This document shows positions 6,939-7,755 of a stretch of 7,755 nucleotides of DNA, in pieces. The DNA is taken from contig JAEZBH010000473.1 in the NCBI GenBank assembly GCA_023427285.1, positions 1 to 7,755 on the forward strand, read 5' to 3'. The translations under genes and the position numbers were made by a program. This stretch comes from Pseudomonadota bacterium. Its GTDB lineage: Bacteria; Pseudomonadota; Alphaproteobacteria; Sphingomonadales; Sphingomonadaceae. The notes beneath the pieces were generated by a model. That model did not search any database. It had not been told where the DNA came from and was given only the letters and a program-made list of their open reading frames with translations. The stretch's first letter is position 1. Each line of letters begins with the position of its first letter.

Positions 6939-6968
6939 AAAATAACCAAACGTTCGGTTTGTTTTGAA
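6939..6968 (-). promoter_or_regulatory. Candidate pdhA promoter (TTCAAA-18-TATTTT)
   Basis: The minus strand has TTCAAA (6968-6963), an 18-base spacer and TATTTT (6944-6939), each matching four of six consensus bases. Transcription would start near 6932 and give a leader of about 20 bases carrying the Shine-Dalgarno. The spacer is occupied by the palindrome at 6944-6959, the usual place for a repressor site. An alternative weak promoter, TTGAAA-17-AAATGC, lies at 7020-6992. Confidence 0.35.
6944..6959. promoter_or_regulatory. TetR-type palindromic operator upstream of pdhA
   Basis: AACCAAACGTTCGGTT is a 16-base palindrome centred on AACGTT with one mismatched pair of positions. Palindromes with AACG/CGTT cores flanked by ACC/GGT arms are typical of TetR-family binding sites. 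It is not the AATTGGTnnnACCAATT site of the GntR-type PdhR. It lies between the candidate -35 and -10 of pdhA. No regulator gene is in the window, so which protein binds is unknown. Confidence 0.5.
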
Positions 6969-7133
6969 CTCTTCAGATCGTTGTTAACCCAGCATTTCCG
7001 TAACGCCAAGGCTTTTTCAACCCCTTAGAGAACGGATCGCCAGATAACACACACAACGCAGGGAATGGAGTTGAGTCGCAAAGGACCGGACACAAAGCCG
7101 TGCCCGCCAGATTCATTGCCGAAAATACGATTG

Positions 7134-7169
7134 AAAATTGACCCGGACGGGCAGCTCAACGGTCCGGGT
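7134..7169 (-). terminator. Terminator-like hairpin overlapping the ftsB stop
   Basis: On the minus strand ACCCGGAC (7169-7162) pairs with GTCCGGGT (7148-7141), eight perfect pairs around a 13-base loop, followed by CAATTTTC. The ftsB stop TGA at 7158-7156 is inside the loop. The T run is short and offset, so termination may be partial and some transcription could enter the pdh operon. Confidence 0.5.
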
Positions 7170-7476
7170 GGAGCATGATAACGTCTTCGTCCGGGTGGGC
7201 CAGCCCAAGGTGGCGGCGGACGAGTTCATCAGCATAGTCAGGATCAACATTGTTGGGCGACAGCAGCGCCACGCGATGCTCAAGGCTCTCGCGCTGGTCC
7301 CTCACCTTCTGTGCGGCAAGAGACAATTCGCGGATCTGGGAATCGTAAACCGAATAAGCCCGCAAACCATGCTCGCCCTGAAACGTGTGAAAGGCGAAGT
7401 AGGAAATGGCCACGATGCACCCGGCAGGCACGAGTGCCTGTCGAATTAAATGAAAAAGGGGCGATTCAGTATCCAC
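7156..7476 (-). CDS. ftsB: FtsB/DivIC-like septum formation initiator protein
   Basis: A 106-residue protein with the plan of the DivIC/FtsB family: a short cytoplasmic start, one membrane helix at about 13-30, a Gly-rich turn (FQGEHGL at 32-38), a periplasmic coiled-coil stretch at about 42-72 (YDSQIRELSLAAQKVRDQRE), and a C-terminal DPDYADELVRRHLGL at 78-92. In other bacteria this protein joins FtsL and FtsQ in the divisome and helps activate septal wall synthesis. Its place between eno and pdhA is the usual one in alphaproteobacteria and supports the call. The start is a GTG; an in-frame TGA lies just upstream, and the next start would cut into the membrane helix. No Shine-Dalgarno precedes it, and the predicted transcription start falls on the GTG, so the mRNA may be leaderless. 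The protein is short and divergent, so the call rests on architecture and context. Confidence 0.8.
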   Translation of the reverse strand: MDTESPLFHLIRQALVPAGCIVAISYFAFHTFQGEHGLRAYSVYDSQIRELSLAAQKVRDQRESLEHRVALLSPNNVDPDYADELVRRHLGLAHPDEDVIMLHPDR

Positions 7477-7482
7477 GAGCGT

Positions 7483-7511
7483 AAAACATCATGACTACTG
7501 GGCGACGTCAA
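7483..7511 (-). promoter_or_regulatory. Candidate ftsB promoter (TTGACG-17-TGTTTT)
   Basis: On the minus strand TTGACG (7511-7506) is followed by 17 bases and TGTTTT (7488-7483). The -35 box matches five of six consensus bases; the -10 box is weak. Six bases separate the -10 box from the GTG at 7476, so transcription would begin at the start codon. Confidence 0.35.
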
Positions 7512-7535
7512 GACTTCGCTGAAGTAAAAGTCTTG
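7509..7535. repeat. Inverted repeat beside the ftsB -35 box
   Basis: CAAGACTT (7509-7516) and AAGTCTTG (7528-7535) are perfect inverted copies 11 bases apart. One arm overlaps the candidate ftsB -35 box. It has no T run on either strand. It could be a protein-binding site or chance. Confidence 0.4.
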
Positions 7536-7546
7536 AATTTCTGCCG

Positions 7547-7578
7547 AAAAGCGCCGGTCCACATCAGCGAACCGGCGC
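7547..7578 (-). terminator. Intrinsic terminator of eno
   Basis: On the minus strand GCGCCGGT (7578-7571) pairs perfectly with ACCGGCGC (7558-7551) around a 12-base loop, followed by TTTT (7550-7547). It lies about 80 bases past the enolase stop and before the candidate ftsB promoter, separating the two units. A second hairpin, AAGGCCC (7617-7623) with GGGCCTT (7637-7643), lies nearer the stop but has no good T run. Confidence 0.7.
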
Positions 7579-7659
7579 CCTCTCAATATATGGTGTGCAG
7601 CCCTGATAGACCACACAAGGCCCAACCCAAAAAGCCGGGCCTTCCCTTTCTGAAAGCGG

Positions 7660-7755
<96 letters not shown>

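Overview
The window reads as a stretch of an alphaproteobacterial chromosome, plausibly from the Acetobacteraceae (acetic acid bacteria and relatives). Three things suggest this. Pyruvate dehydrogenase has separate E1-alpha and E1-beta subunits, and E1-beta carries an N-terminal lipoyl domain. The gene order eno - ftsB-like - pdhA - pdhB - pdhC - lpd is familiar from alphaproteobacteria. At the left edge lies the first part of what looks like a succinyl-CoA:acetate CoA-transferase (AarC type). Coding regions are GC-rich with strong third-position G/C bias. The family assignment is inference; no rRNA or other taxonomic marker is present.

Almost everything recognisable is on the minus strand, so it is read from right to left. 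The far right holds the last 31 codons of enolase, followed by two hairpins, one of them a good intrinsic terminator. Next is a short FtsB/DivIC-like division protein whose GTG start lacks a Shine-Dalgarno and may be leaderless; its stop codon lies in the loop of a terminator-like hairpin. After about 240 bases of regulatory sequence, containing a TetR-type palindrome inside a candidate promoter, the pyruvate dehydrogenase operon begins: pdhA and pdhB overlap by one base (TGATG), pdhC follows after 16 bases, and lpd follows after a 132-base gap with a strong GC-rich hairpin and a possible internal promoter. The operon ends at a clear intrinsic terminator near 1424-1451.

Left of the operon, the plus strand carries an AT-rich block, a consensus TATAAT box, about 70 transcribed bases with two hairpins, and a textbook intrinsic terminator: a candidate small RNA, convergent with lpd. 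Further left is a small plus-strand gene for a charged, low-complexity 104-residue protein of unknown function, then about 640 bases with no convincing gene, then the minus-strand start of the CoA-transferase.

Functionally the block covers the step from glycolysis (enolase) to acetyl-CoA (E1, E2 and E3), with an acetate/acetyl-CoA exchange enzyme nearby. No overtly novel system is visible. The items most worth a second look are the candidate small RNA, the palindrome upstream of pdhA, the structured pdhC-lpd junction and the unrecognised small protein.
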